DNA from: Chlamydiales bacterium
Lineage (GTDB): Bacteria > Chlamydiota > Chlamydiia > Chlamydiales > SM23-39
Reading direction: 5' to 3'
Assembly: GCA_028278035.1 (NCBI GenBank)
Contig: JANQFC010000026.1
Coordinates: forward strand, 82,327 to 146,326
DNA length: 64,000 nt
Shown: one piece after another, positions 52,438-61,517 of the stretch
Layout of the letters: the number at the start of each line of letters is the position of its first letter
Position numbering within the stretch: position 1 is the stretch's first letter
Translations under genes and position numbers: made by a program
Notes under the pieces: model-generated
The model's input: the letters and a program-made list of their open reading frames with translations, nothing else
Database searches by the model: none
Told to the model about the DNA's origin: nothing

Positions 52438-53444
52438 TAATTGACTCCTGTTATTTTTTCGAATTCTTGTTTTACTAAGTTATGTATGTACTCAGCTCTT
52501 TTTTCTCTTTTTTGAGTTTTATTTAAATTTAAGGTGTTTGGAATGCTTTCCATATCGACTTCGTTCAAAAAACTTAAATGGACACCTACTCTATTTGCTA
52601 TTCTTTTTTCACCCAAATCAATTTGTGTGGTCTCGGGAGGAGGAAGCATGTCATAGGTAGCTAAGGCAAATGGGAAAAAATGAGTTTTTGTTTTAGCTTT
52701 TTTGCTCATTAGGTAAAAAAGCTCTAAACTTTTTGGATCAAATTCAGCTACTTGTATTTTACCGTTTTTATCTTTTCTGTCTCTGCCGCCGCTTGGAGCC
52801 ACGTATATGATCTTGCCGCCTTCTTTTAGAAGAGAGCACATTTTTTCCATGGTTTTGGTGTTGTGTATTTGCTTTTGATGTTTTGTTTTGGGATCGATGT
52901 CTATGTACTTCTTGGAATATATGCAAAGTAGGTTACAGCCCATACTAAACGGAATTGCTAAAGCATCTGTTATTACTCTGTCTCCTGCTACAAATATTAT
53001 GTCGGAGGCCAGTTTAGGGTAAGTGTCCTGCAGTACTGCATTTATTGCTTGAGGGTCTACTTCTGATTGGTGGTTTGATAAGAGTATAACATTTTCTTTG
53101 TTGTTTATATAACTTTGTATTTTTTTTAGGTTATCTTGATGATGTATCGAAGATTTTTGCTTATTTAAAAAAAATGAAGAGAATTCTATTCCAAACTTAT
53201 AGTAATTAAAAGGTTTTGTTATTTTTTCGTGATATAGATCAAATTGATAAGGATTTTTTAACTGCTCACAGATCATTTCTAAAAGTTTAGCAAAATAAGG
53301 AATGTATTCTTCTTCTTTTGTAGAGGTGTTTTTTACTGCATTTTTGAAAGAAAAATAAAATCCTTTAAGAATATGGTGGTATTTTTCGTTAATTTTTTTT
53401 TCTTGCAGATAGCGGTTGAGTTTATTTAGAAATTTTTCATGCAT
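52437..53444 (-). CDS. plsB: Glycerol-3-phosphate acyltransferase, chloroplast type
   Basis: The 335-residue enzyme acylates glycerol 3-phosphate, the first step of phospholipid synthesis. The catalytic NHQSEVDPQ (N-H-x4-D) is near residue 138, with later motifs FVAGDRV and APSGGRDRKDK. Chlamydiae and plant plastids share this soluble type, unlike the larger E. coli PlsB. It starts inside the end of rng (8-nt overlap) and is followed by the M16 protease. Confidence 0.9.
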   Translation of the reverse strand: MHEKFLNKLNRYLQEKKINEKYHHILKGFYFSFKNAVKNTSTKEEEYIPYFAKLLEMICEQLKNPYQFDLYHEKITKPFNYYKFGIEFSSFFLNKQKSSIHHQDNLKKIQSYINNKENVILLSNHQSEVDPQAINAVLQDTYPKLASDIIFVAGDRVITDALAIPFSMGCNLLCIYSKKYIDIDPKTKHQKQIHNTKTMEKMCSLLKEGGKIIYVAPSGGRDRKDKNGKIQVAEFDPKSLELFYLMSKKAKTKTHFFPFALATYDMLPPPETTQIDLGEKRIANRVGVHLSFLNEVDMESIPNTLNLNKTQKREKRAEYIHNLVKQEFEKITGVN

Positions 53445-54966
53445 CGATTTTATTTCCGTTTAAGTATATTTGAAATTCATTTAAATGCAGGGTATCTTTA
53501 GTTTTAAACTCTATTTGCGAGTTTGTTTTGTTGGCCATTTTTTGATAAAAATCTTTGTCGGTTGTTTTTAGGTATTTGTCAAGTTCTGGATGAGTAATTA
53601 GTTTGATTGTATGTTTTTCTTTAGATTTAAAGAGCTTTTTCAAGGCTCTTTCTATTTCTATTGAAAGAGTCTCGTGGTTTTTGATTAAAGCGTTTCCGGC
53701 GCAGTACGGGCATGTTGTGAACATGGTTTGTATTAAAGATTCTCTGGAACGCTGGCGGGTCATTTCAACTAAGCCGAATTCGCTCATTCCCAAAATAGTG
53801 CATTTTGCAAAGTCTTCTTTCATGCACTCTTTTATTTTTTCTAATACCCTTCTTTGGTTTTTTCTATATCGCATATCGATAAAATCACAGATTATCAGTC
53901 CTCCGACATTTCTAAGCCGTAACTGCCGAGCTATTTCCTCTGCTGCTTCCAAATTTATTTTTACAAGCGTTTCTTCAACATTTTTTACTTCATCTTTTGT
54001 GCTTCTGCCGGAGTTAACATCGATAGTGAACATAGCTTCTGTTCTATCAAAGAATAAGTATCCGCCAGATGGAAGCCATACTTTTCTGTTGAGAGCTTTA
54101 TCAATTTCTTCTTCAACATTTGTTTTTTCGAAAAGTGGGATTTTACCTTTGTAGAACTCAATTTTTATGGGATGCTCTTTTTCATAGTTTTTATAGATAG
54201 TCTCACATTTTTTAAGTAAAGAAAAGTCGTCGATTAGGATCCTGTCATATTTTTTGTCTATTGCGGTAATTATTGCTTTTTTTACTAAAGAAGACTCTTC
54301 AAATAAACACTTGGGGCCTTTTGATTTGTGAAATTTATTTACGATATCTTCCCATATTCTTAAAAGCTCATGAGCTTCGTTTATTAACATATCTGTAGAT
54401 GCTGTTGCAGATGCTGTTCTACAGATAAGACCCATATCTTTCGGCATTTCAAATGCTCTGATAAGTTTTTTGAGCCGATCTCTTAAATTTTTATCTTCGA
54501 TTTTTCTGGACACTCCTCTATGGGGGGTGTTTGGAAGAAGAACCAAGTATCTTCCGGCTATAGATATGTTGGAAGTGAGCCTTGCTCCTTTTGTGCCGAT
54601 AGATTCTTTTACAACCTGTACTAATACGGGTTGGTCTAATTTTAGTATTTTTGTAATGTCCTGTTTCGAAGAAGTTTTGTTGTTTGCAGATTTATAATCT
54701 ATTGCAAAGTCCATATCAAACATTTCTTCGAATTTTTTTCTGTTTATGATGATATCATTGATATGTATAAATCCATTGTCTGATTCATTTATATCGATAA
54801 AAGCAGATTGAATGTTATGTAATATATTTTTTACTTGTCCGCGATAGATATTCCCGGTTATTTGCCTGGATTTTTTTCTATCTATTATTAGATCGTGAAG
54901 TTTTCCGTGGTGCATGTAGGCATATCGCACTTCTTTAGAATCTACATTGATAAGAATTTCTTTCAT
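53437..54966 (-). CDS. rng: Ribonuclease G/E
   Basis: The 509-residue endoribonuclease has an N-terminal S1 RNA-binding domain (about 35-120, GNIYRGQVKNI and GFIHINDI). The catalytic region has FFDRTEAMFTIDVNSG near 305 and IICDFIDM near 350, whose Asp residues bind magnesium. The CPYC zinc-link follows near 420. Length fits RNase G (CafA); there is no RNase E-type C-terminal scaffold. It is the first gene of the rng-plsB-M16 operon. Confidence 0.94.
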   Translation of the reverse strand: MKEILINVDSKEVRYAYMHHGKLHDLIIDRKKSRQITGNIYRGQVKNILHNIQSAFIDINESDNGFIHINDIIINRKKFEEMFDMDFAIDYKSANNKTSSKQDITKILKLDQPVLVQVVKESIGTKGARLTSNISIAGRYLVLLPNTPHRGVSRKIEDKNLRDRLKKLIRAFEMPKDMGLICRTASATASTDMLINEAHELLRIWEDIVNKFHKSKGPKCLFEESSLVKKAIITAIDKKYDRILIDDFSLLKKCETIYKNYEKEHPIKIEFYKGKIPLFEKTNVEEEIDKALNRKVWLPSGGYLFFDRTEAMFTIDVNSGRSTKDEVKNVEETLVKINLEAAEEIARQLRLRNVGGLIICDFIDMRYRKNQRRVLEKIKECMKEDFAKCTILGMSEFGLVEMTRQRSRESLIQTMFTTCPYCAGNALIKNHETLSIEIERALKKLFKSKEKHTIKLITHPELDKYLKTTDKDFYQKMANKTNSQIEFKTKDTLHLNEFQIYLNGNKIDA

Positions 54967-55044
54967 TTTCAGCTCTTTTAACAGTTTATTATTATAATAT
55001 ATGAAAAAGGCTTTTATTTTTAGGTAAAATTTTTTTAGAAAGAA

Positions 55045-56061
55045 TTAGGCTTTAAGTTTTGATTTGATAGCTTCAGATAAAGAATTTTTAGCATATTCCA
55101 TCGCTCCCTTTACTCCGTTTATAAAGGCTTGGGAAGAAGAATAGCCGTGGCATTTAATTACTATGCCGTTTACTCCTAAAAGCAAAGCTCCCGGATACTC
55201 GGCATAGTGAAGTCTTGTTTTTAAGGGCTGGAGTATGTCTGATATTTCTGTAAACTTAGATTTTGGAATTTGATTATAGATCTTGTCTAAAATATAAGAT
55301 GCGATTCCTTCCGCTGTTTTTAAAAAAACGTTTCCTGAAAAGCCATCTGTTACCAAAACATCTATATTACCTTCAAAAACTTCTTTACCTTCCATATTTC
55401 CTAAAAAATCAAAAAAGTGTATTTCATGAGAAACTTTTTGAAGTTCTTTGTAGGCTTTTTGAATTTCAGAGGTCCCTTTTTTTTCTTCAGCTCCTATATT
55501 TAATAAACCGATTTTGGGAAGTTTTATATTGCGTGTTTTTTGATAGGCTGCTCCTAATAGGGCATGCTCTACCAGAGTATCTTTAGTGTATGTGATGTTT
55601 GCTCCGACATCTAAAATTGCCAAGGGTTTTTTTTTTGTTGGGATCAATGCTAAAAGCGCTGGTTTTGTGATAGGATAAATTGTATCGAGTATCATCTTAG
55701 CAGAGGTCACTAAAGCTCCTGTATTGCCGCAAGATACCAAGGCATCAATTTTATTGTCTTTAATAAATCGCATCGCTTCGAACATGGTAGCATCTTTTTT
55801 TCTTCTGATCGCAAGAAGCGGATCTTCATCCATTTCAACTAAGTTTTCAGAAAAATGAACTGTAAAAGTAGATGGTATATTTTTTAAGTCTTTTACAAGA
55901 TTTGAAAAGTACTGCTCTAGTTTTTTAGTCGCAAAAAAAACAAAATCTATTTCGTCTTCTAAGTTTTTTGCGAATAATACTACAGCTTTTAACAGATCAA
56001 TGGGATTTGTGTCAGATCCCATTAGATCGATACCTATTCTAGTCGTTTGCTTTTTCTTCAT
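55045..56061 (-). CDS. plsX: Phosphate acyltransferase PlsX
   Basis: PlsX makes acyl-phosphate from acyl-ACP for lipid synthesis. The 338-residue protein begins TRIGIDLMGSD, has SCGNTGALV near residue 110, LLNIGAEEKKG near 205 and DGFSGNVFLK near 240. It overlaps rpmF by 23 nt, so translation is coupled. DUF177-rpmF-plsX is a widely conserved cluster linking ribosome and lipid synthesis. Confidence 0.95.
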   Translation of the reverse strand: MKKKQTTRIGIDLMGSDTNPIDLLKAVVLFAKNLEDEIDFVFFATKKLEQYFSNLVKDLKNIPSTFTVHFSENLVEMDEDPLLAIRRKKDATMFEAMRFIKDNKIDALVSCGNTGALVTSAKMILDTIYPITKPALLALIPTKKKPLAILDVGANITYTKDTLVEHALLGAAYQKTRNIKLPKIGLLNIGAEEKKGTSEIQKAYKELQKVSHEIHFFDFLGNMEGKEVFEGNIDVLVTDGFSGNVFLKTAEGIASYILDKIYNQIPKSKFTEISDILQPLKTRLHYAEYPGALLLGVNGIVIKCHGYSSSQAFINGVKGAMEYAKNSLSEAIKSKLKA

Positions 56062-56230
56062 GATTTATAACTACTTTGTTTGCATAGTATCCACAATAAG
56101 GACAAATTCTATGAGGTAGTTTTTCTTTTGTGCAGTTTGAGCATTTAGAAATCATTTTAGGTTTTTTAGCTGAATGTGCACTTCTCTTGTTTCTTCTAGC
56201 TTTTGAAATTTTATTTCTTGGCGCTGCCAT
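56039..56230 (-). CDS. rpmF: 50S ribosomal protein L32
   Basis: The 63-residue protein begins MAAPRNKISKARRNKRSAH, typical of L32. Two pairs of Cys (CSNC and CPYC) form the zinc-binding site, so this is the zinc-containing (C+) form. It sits between DUF177 and plsX as in most bacteria. Confidence 0.96.
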   Translation of the reverse strand: MAAPRNKISKARRNKRSAHSAKKPKMISKCSNCTKEKLPHRICPYCGYYANKVVINHEEKAND

Positions 56231-56247
56231 TTTTGTCTCCTATATTA

Positions 56248-56691
56248 TTAATTTAGCTTCGAAAAGGGATAGTAATTAGTTACATTATCTTTTTTCAAAT
56301 ATTTACTAATATCGTTTCTTTTCGAACATTTTTCATTACATTCTACATAAGATGGTATTTCTAATAAAATAACATTTCTCAGATCCTTCTTATAATCGTA
56401 GATAGCGTTGGTTTCTTCTAGTCCTGTCATATGATAAAAATTTTTAATTTTTATCATTTTTTCTGTAAATTCATTACAGATAGAGCAGGGGATGGAAATG
56501 AAATATTTAATAGATAGATTTAAAATAAGTTTATCATTTGCAAGATAAGCTTTACCCGATATTTCAATCGGTTTTTGAATCTTTAAATCTTTTTCATTTA
56601 AGATCTCCAAATCTTTAGAAGAGCATTTTAAAGAAATTTTTTCTTCTTTATTTTTTACTCTATCTATATATATTTTGAAATCCACATCCAT
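56248..56691 (-). CDS. yceD: DUF177 (YceD) family protein
   Basis: The 147-residue protein shows the family centre, CSICNEFTEKMI, followed by an acidic stretch and the conserved C-terminal LEIPSYVECNEKC segment. YceD-type proteins are needed for 23S rRNA accumulation in plants and E. coli. It is the first gene of the yceD-rpmF-plsX operon, and its position matches CT809 in Chlamydia. Sequence drift is high, so the call leans partly on context. Confidence 0.8.
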   Translation of the reverse strand: MDVDFKIYIDRVKNKEEKISLKCSSKDLEILNEKDLKIQKPIEISGKAYLANDKLILNLSIKYFISIPCSICNEFTEKMIKIKNFYHMTGLEETNAIYDYKKDLRNVILLEIPSYVECNEKCSKRNDISKYLKKDNVTNYYPFSKLN

Positions 56692-56790
56692 ATTAAATCC
56701 AATTAGTTGTTTTTTAAGTGTATATTATAAGTTATTTTTTTTCGAGATGAATAAAAAATAAAGGCGGGATCTGAGAGAGATTTTTTCCGA

Positions 56791-56811
56791 AAAATGACAA
56801 AATGTCATTTT
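56791..56811 (-). terminator. Possible terminator after lpxB
   Basis: A perfect 9-bp inverted repeat AAAATGACA/TGTCATTTT with a 3-nt loop lies 100 nt past the lpxB stop. On the minus strand it continues with a short T-rich stretch. The stem is GC-poor, so it is only a moderate terminator; it may instead be an operator for the yceD operon that begins 100 nt further on. Confidence 0.45.
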
Positions 56812-56911
56812 CTGGTACGACTTTTTATCATATTAGTCATTTTTTGGTAGTTTTTAAGATATGAAAGATTATTAATGCAAAAAGCTTGTTGATTGAAAAA
56901 ATAGGTTGATG

Positions 56912-58030
56912 CTAAATATTTAAAATTTCCTCAGCCGCTAACTGATTTGCATTTAAAGACTTTAAGTTTTTAATAACTTCTTTGCAGCCTAAAATAGAGG
57001 TTTGATTTATTTCTTCATCAAATAATAACTTTTTTAAAGAAACATACAGTTTGTCAACCGAAAGGTTTGGACCGTAATGCTCAAAGAATATTTGTTTATT
57101 TAAAATGATATTTACAATCGAATAAAAAGGGAGATTTATTTTTAAGACATTTCTGGCGATAAAAAGATCTAACGACTTTATTGCAAAGTTCACTGCGGTC
57201 GGTACCTGGTTTAGAGCAAGCTCTAAATTAATAGTGCCTGACGTTGCCATAGCGGCTTTTAGTTTAGGCATTATTTTGTAATTTTCAGAAGATGGGCATA
57301 TTTGGAAGTTGATTTTATTTTGTATGTGATTTTCAAAAATAGGTTTTATCAGGTCGTCATTTATGGAAGATATCAAGAATATGAGATTTTCATCATCTTT
57401 TAAAAGTTTTTTTGCAGCTTTTAGCTGAATGGGTAGATTTCGTATGATTTCTTTTTGCCTGGACCCCGGAAATATTCCAATGTATTTTTTATCTGTTAGA
57501 TTAGGTGCTGTGTTTTTTAATGTGTAAGCTAATGGATGTCCTATATATTTTACTTTTAAGGAGGTGTCTGCGAAATATTTTTTTTCGAATGGAAAAATTG
57601 TAAGTAATAGATCTAAAGATTTTTCCATTAGATATTTTCTTTTGTTTCTCCATGCCCAGATAGTCGGGCTGATATAGTGGATTAATTTCCCTGGATAATT
57701 TTTTTTTCTTAAAGATTTTTCCAATCTTAAATTAAAGTCTGCATAATCAATAAAGATGCATTTTTTAGGGTTGATTTTTAGAAGAGCTTTTCTTAAAAAA
57801 TAAAAATGTTTTATCAGTTTAAAAATCGATAAAAGCACATCTATAAATCCCATAACATGAAAATCTTCCATTTGCATAAGAACTGTAATAGGATATTTTC
57901 TCATTTTAGGACCGGCTACTGCTAGGATTTTTAATTGGGGATTTATTTTTAATAATTGTTTTATAAGATTTTCACCGTGAAGATCACCGCTGTCTTCTCC
58001 TGCGAAAATAAAAAGATCATACTTTTTCAT
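56912..58030 (-). CDS. lpxB: Lipid-A-disaccharide synthase
   Basis: LpxB joins UDP-diacylglucosamine and lipid X during lipid A synthesis at the inner membrane. The 372-residue protein has FAGEDSGDLHGENL at residues 8-21 and VMGFIDVL near 58. HYISPTIWAWRNKR lies near 125 and the nucleotide-sugar region FPGSRQKEI near 190. It starts 14 nt inside pcnB. The pcnB-lpxB pair is also adjacent in Chlamydia (CT410-CT411), and the organism therefore makes lipopolysaccharide. Confidence 0.95.
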   Translation of the reverse strand: MKKYDLFIFAGEDSGDLHGENLIKQLLKINPQLKILAVAGPKMRKYPITVLMQMEDFHVMGFIDVLLSIFKLIKHFYFLRKALLKINPKKCIFIDYADFNLRLEKSLRKKNYPGKLIHYISPTIWAWRNKRKYLMEKSLDLLLTIFPFEKKYFADTSLKVKYIGHPLAYTLKNTAPNLTDKKYIGIFPGSRQKEIIRNLPIQLKAAKKLLKDDENLIFLISSINDDLIKPIFENHIQNKINFQICPSSENYKIMPKLKAAMATSGTINLELALNQVPTAVNFAIKSLDLFIARNVLKINLPFYSIVNIILNKQIFFEHYGPNLSVDKLYVSLKKLLFDEEINQTSILGCKEVIKNLKSLNANQLAAEEILNI

Positions 58031-59282
58031 TTTCTTTAGATTTTTTTAATTTTTGAACATTATGCCATCTGTTCAATATCTTATAAAGATTAGAATCTAT
58101 TAAACATCTTAACTTAAAAAATTTAATAGCAAGTTTGAAAAAAGGGTCTCTTGGAATTTTGATTCTTTTTTTTCTTTTCTCATCAAAAGGATCTAATCTA
58201 AACTGATTAGTTAAAATTGATGTCATTTCTACTTTGATTCTTCTGGGAAGGTGAACAAAAGGACGAAAGATATCATCTATTAAATGCTTTGCTTCAACCG
58301 TAATTATTCCAAGATGCAGGAATTTATTTTTTTTTATGTAGTCTAGGGTTAGTTTTTCTTTAAAGATAGGAAATAATAAGGCCGACAGACAAACTGACCT
58401 TTCTAGAGTAAAGGGAGATATTTTTTTGTTGTATTCGTCAGACGCTTTTAAATAAGTATAGATCTCTTTGTTTTTTTCGAGGTTATGAGCTAAGGTCGGT
58501 AGTAAGATATGTAAGATTTCATGTTTAGTGAGAAGCTTAAAAAAAGCTTCGGACTTTGTAGATGTAAGCATTCTAAGAAGCTCTTCTAATATTCTGGCAG
58601 CAGAACTCTTTGTTATCTCTTTTTTACATTCTTTTAAAGCTAAGAGGGTATCTTTATGTATTTTTAAGTCAAAGCGTGCCTTGAACTTTAAAAGCCTGAT
58701 CATTCTAACAGGATCTTGGATAAATCTAATTTTGGAATTGCCGATTGTTCGTAGTATTTTTTTGCTGAGATCAGGGTATCCTCCAACGTAGTCAATTACT
58801 GTTTGTACTTCAGGATCATAATACAGGCCATTGATTGTAAAATCTCTTCTCATTACATCCTGTTCGGGAGTGCCATAGATATTGTCTTGTAAGATGAGTT
58901 CAGCTTCTTGGGGGTTTCCTGCTCTAAAAGTAGAGACTTCTATTATTTTTCTGCCGAACCTGATATGTGCCAATCTAAATCTTCTTCCGATCAAAATGCA
59001 ATTTTTTTTAAAGATTTTTTTGATCTCTTCAGGTTTGGCAGCAGTTGATATATCAAAATCTTTTGGGGTTTCTTTTAAAAGCAGATCTCTTACTGAGCCT
59101 CCTACTAAAAAAGATAAAAATCCGTTTATCCTTAATTTTTCAATAACATAAAAAGCATGTTTATCTATTTTATTCGGAGGGATCAAATGTTCATCTATAG
59201 AATATACTTTTGGTGGTCGCACGGATTTTTTTATTTTGTTAGGCTTATTACTGATCCTAAATGAATTATGTAAATTCGTCAA
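58017..59282 (-). CDS. pcnB: Poly(A) polymerase / CCA-adding-type nucleotidyltransferase
   Basis: The 421-residue protein has the nucleotidyltransferase core with LVGGSVRDLLL near residue 60, the metal-binding KDFDIST, and RRDFTINGLYYD near 140. RFIQDPVRMIRLLKF, typical of PcnB, follows near 185. The three tRNAs in this window lack encoded CCA, so a CCA-adding enzyme is needed somewhere; this gene is closer to poly(A) polymerase. It appears to start with TTG at 59282, since no ATG is available before the core. Confidence 0.9.
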   Translation of the reverse strand: MTNLHNSFRISNKPNKIKKSVRPPKVYSIDEHLIPPNKIDKHAFYVIEKLRINGFLSFLVGGSVRDLLLKETPKDFDISTAAKPEEIKKIFKKNCILIGRRFRLAHIRFGRKIIEVSTFRAGNPQEAELILQDNIYGTPEQDVMRRDFTINGLYYDPEVQTVIDYVGGYPDLSKKILRTIGNSKIRFIQDPVRMIRLLKFKARFDLKIHKDTLLALKECKKEITKSSAARILEELLRMLTSTKSEAFFKLLTKHEILHILLPTLAHNLEKNKEIYTYLKASDEYNKKISPFTLERSVCLSALLFPIFKEKLTLDYIKKNKFLHLGIITVEAKHLIDDIFRPFVHLPRRIKVEMTSILTNQFRLDPFDEKRKKRIKIPRDPFFKLAIKFFKLRCLIDSNLYKILNRWHNVQKLKKSKENEKV

Positions 59283-59533
59283 TAACTAGAAGCAGAAAAT
59301 AAAAAAGTTAAGATATTATTTAAAATTTGCAGCTGCAATTATCATAAAAGCACAATTGTTCATAAGGTTAGTTCGTTTGTTATTTTTTTCGATTTGTTTA
59401 ATTTCATGAAGGTTACTTTTGCTATCTTTTTAAAAATGCTTTTATAGAAGCTGAAAAACCACATAATCATACTAGGAATTTACAGAACTAACAGTTGACA
59501 TGTTTCTTCTCTTATTTTGTTTTTCCTAATGTA

Positions 59534-60214
59534 TTAAGCCTTAAAAAAATTACATTTGATAAGAGAGATAAGAGAGATTCCTGTAGAAACTAAAGATAAT
59601 TTAGATAATCCTTCAGTTTCCATGCATGTAGCTCTATTACTAAGGCAGATTTGATTGATTTTATAACAAATATAAGTATTTATTGTTAAGGCTACTGTTA
59701 CACATGTTAGTTTAATTGAAGTAGATGATTTTATTTTTGCTTCGGTTTCTTTTTCTTCTCGAGCTATTCTTGCTTCGACTTCTTTTTTTTCTTGAGCTAT
59801 TCTCGCTTCGACTTCTTTTTTTTCTAAAGCAGCTTTTGCTGTGGCTTCTTTTTGGATTAGAATTATTTGCTGACGTGAACTTTCAATAGCAGCTTTTTCT
59901 TCCCGAGTTATTCTTGCTTGAGCTGCTCTATCTTTATCAGCTGCAATAGCTGCTAGAATTGGCTCTTTTTTTGCATCATAAAGAGCTGTTTTAACTAGAC
60001 ATACTGCAGTAGTCGCGACTGCAGCTGCTGCTGCCAAGGGCATGAAAGGAATAGCTAAAGCTCCAGCTACAGATGCAACTGTTGTTAATTCTGCACATAA
60101 AGATATGTAATTAGTTATGCTTTTTGGAACCGGGTGTTTCTTGGGTAAAGAATCTGAAGGTTTTTTTATAATTGTTGTATTAGAATGTTGTAAAGCTACT
60201 TTCTGCAACCCCAT
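59534..60214 (-). CDS. Inc-like membrane protein with 11-residue coiled-coil repeats (226 aa)
   Basis: The family is unknown. A polar N-terminus is followed by two adjacent Ala/Val-rich hydrophobic segments (about 42-82). A Lys/Glu/Ala-rich coiled coil (about 90-170) contains tandem 11-residue repeats of the type EKKEVEARIAQ, and two further hydrophobic segments (about 173-222) follow. The repeats are visible as a 33-bp tandem repeat in the DNA (about 59730-59830). AGAGGTGG precedes the ATG. Inclusion-membrane or other host-facing placement is inferred only from shape. Confidence 0.6.
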   Translation of the reverse strand: MGLQKVALQHSNTTIIKKPSDSLPKKHPVPKSITNYISLCAELTTVASVAGALAIPFMPLAAAAAVATTAVCLVKTALYDAKKEPILAAIAADKDRAAQARITREEKAAIESSRQQIILIQKEATAKAALEKKEVEARIAQEKKEVEARIAREEKETEAKIKSSTSIKLTCVTVALTINTYICYKINQICLSNRATCMETEGLSKLSLVSTGISLISLIKCNFFKA

Positions 60215-60319
60215 ATGCCACCTCTTATTTTAAATAATTTGAAAAAGTATTAAAATAATTATTTTTTGTGTCAATTTATTTTTAAAAATTTATGATAAAT
60301 TTCCTAAATTGAATAGTTA

Positions 60320-60841
60320 TTAGTATTCTATTGGGATGAAGCTTTCTATTAATTTCTCCCATTTTTCTTGATAGATTAATGAGCCTATTTCCATTGGATC
60401 TAAACCTGTTTTTTTACAAAAACTAAGAACGAATGAAGTTTGCAGCTCATCTTTTGTTTTTTGTCTTTGAAAACTGCTTATAAATCCCTGTACAGATTGC
60501 ACTTTTAGGGTAGTAAATAACCAGTTAGGTTCTATAATAGAGCGTGTCTTTTTGGGGTTTTCAATATAGATATTTCTTAAATATTGTCTCTTTTCTTCTG
60601 TTTCCAGCATAAATTCCCAAGCTGTTAAAGGATGTATGCCGTTTGCTTTTTTCCCTAAACCTATACATTTCAAAGATTGAGCTAACAATTGCCAACTATT
60701 GGGAGTGGCCAATATTTTAACAAGCTGGTCAATTAAATGATTATTTTTAGTATCTCCATATGTTAATTTTTCATTTGGAGTATTTAAAACTTCCAGGACA
60801 TAAGTTCCATTTATTATTTTTTGAATTATTGTTGTTGCCAT
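60320..60841 (-). CDS. Unknown protein, tandem paralogue 2 (173 aa)
   Basis: The family is unknown. It is a soluble, mostly helical protein without signal or membrane segments. It shares with the upstream gene the sequence GIHPLTAWEF (near residue 73; GVHPLKAWKV in the other) and the end pattern GL-x4-I-x2-LI-x2-(E/K)-(K/R)WE-x2-I. It begins 6 nt after the stop of that gene, so the two form an operon. A shared fold acting on the same target is likely. Confidence 0.6.
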   Translation of the reverse strand: MATTIIQKIINGTYVLEVLNTPNEKLTYGDTKNNHLIDQLVKILATPNSWQLLAQSLKCIGLGKKANGIHPLTAWEFMLETEEKRQYLRNIYIENPKKTRSIIEPNWLFTTLKVQSVQGFISSFQRQKTKDELQTSFVLSFCKKTGLDPMEIGSLIYQEKWEKLIESFIPIEY

Positions 60842-60847
60842 AAATTT

Positions 60848-61417
60848 TTATTTTGAAGTTTTAGTTATGTGATAAATGAAATCCTCCCATCGCTTTTCTT
60901 TTATCAATGGCTCGATAACATCTTTTTGTAGGCCTATTCCACTGCAGAAATCATCTAGATGAGTTTCTATGTCATCACGCCTTTCTTCAAAGGTTTTTAC
61001 ATATTCTGTTACAAACCTGTTTCTTATTTCTTTAAAACATTGTCCTTCTAAAGACCAAGAAAAACGTTTTATGTCAAAAATAATTTGTATGTGACTCATT
61101 GATACGGGGGACAATAAAATAACCTTCCAGGCTTTTAAAGGATGTACTCCCAAATTATTTCTCCCAAAAGTTAGTAGATCCTCTTGATTGGCTTCCAATT
61201 CTTCAATACTGGAAACAGCCATTTTTGCAATAACTCCTAAGATGCTTTGTTCTTTATCTTCAAGGGAGGCAGCATACGGTAATTTTTCATGTGGAGAAGC
61301 CCTTAACTCCTGAAATTTACTCTCATTTCTTGCCATTCTGACTAAAGAGGCTGCTGTACTAAAGGTCGAAGCTATTGAAGATGTTATTGTATCTAAAAAT
61401 CCCATATTAATACTCAT
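60848..61417 (-). CDS. Unknown protein, tandem paralogue 1 (189 aa)
   Basis: The family is unknown. The N-terminus (about 1-30) is Ser/Thr/Ala-rich and mildly hydrophobic, a type often found on type III secretion substrates. The remaining region is helical, with GVHPLKAWKV near residue 95 and a conserved C-terminal GL-x5-IEPLI-x2-KRWEDFI. It is the first gene of a two-gene operon with its paralogue. Start choice is between two close Mets (residues 1 and 5). Confidence 0.6.
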   Translation of the reverse strand: MSINMGFLDTITSSIASTFSTAASLVRMARNESKFQELRASPHEKLPYAASLEDKEQSILGVIAKMAVSSIEELEANQEDLLTFGRNNLGVHPLKAWKVILLSPVSMSHIQIIFDIKRFSWSLEGQCFKEIRNRFVTEYVKTFEERRDDIETHLDDFCSGIGLQKDVIEPLIKEKRWEDFIYHITKTSK

Positions 61418-61517
61418 TTTTTTAAAACGTCAAAAGGTTATAATATTTAGATTTTTAAAAAAATGTTTTTTAAAAAAATCTAGAGAAAAAGAGCAGAGGA
61501 CTGATACCATAGTTATT

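Noticed and set aside
59283..59533. 251-nt stretch between pcnB and the 226-aa gene
   Set aside because: Only very short frames (for example MKVTFAIFLKMLL) and no RNA or repeat structure could be supported.
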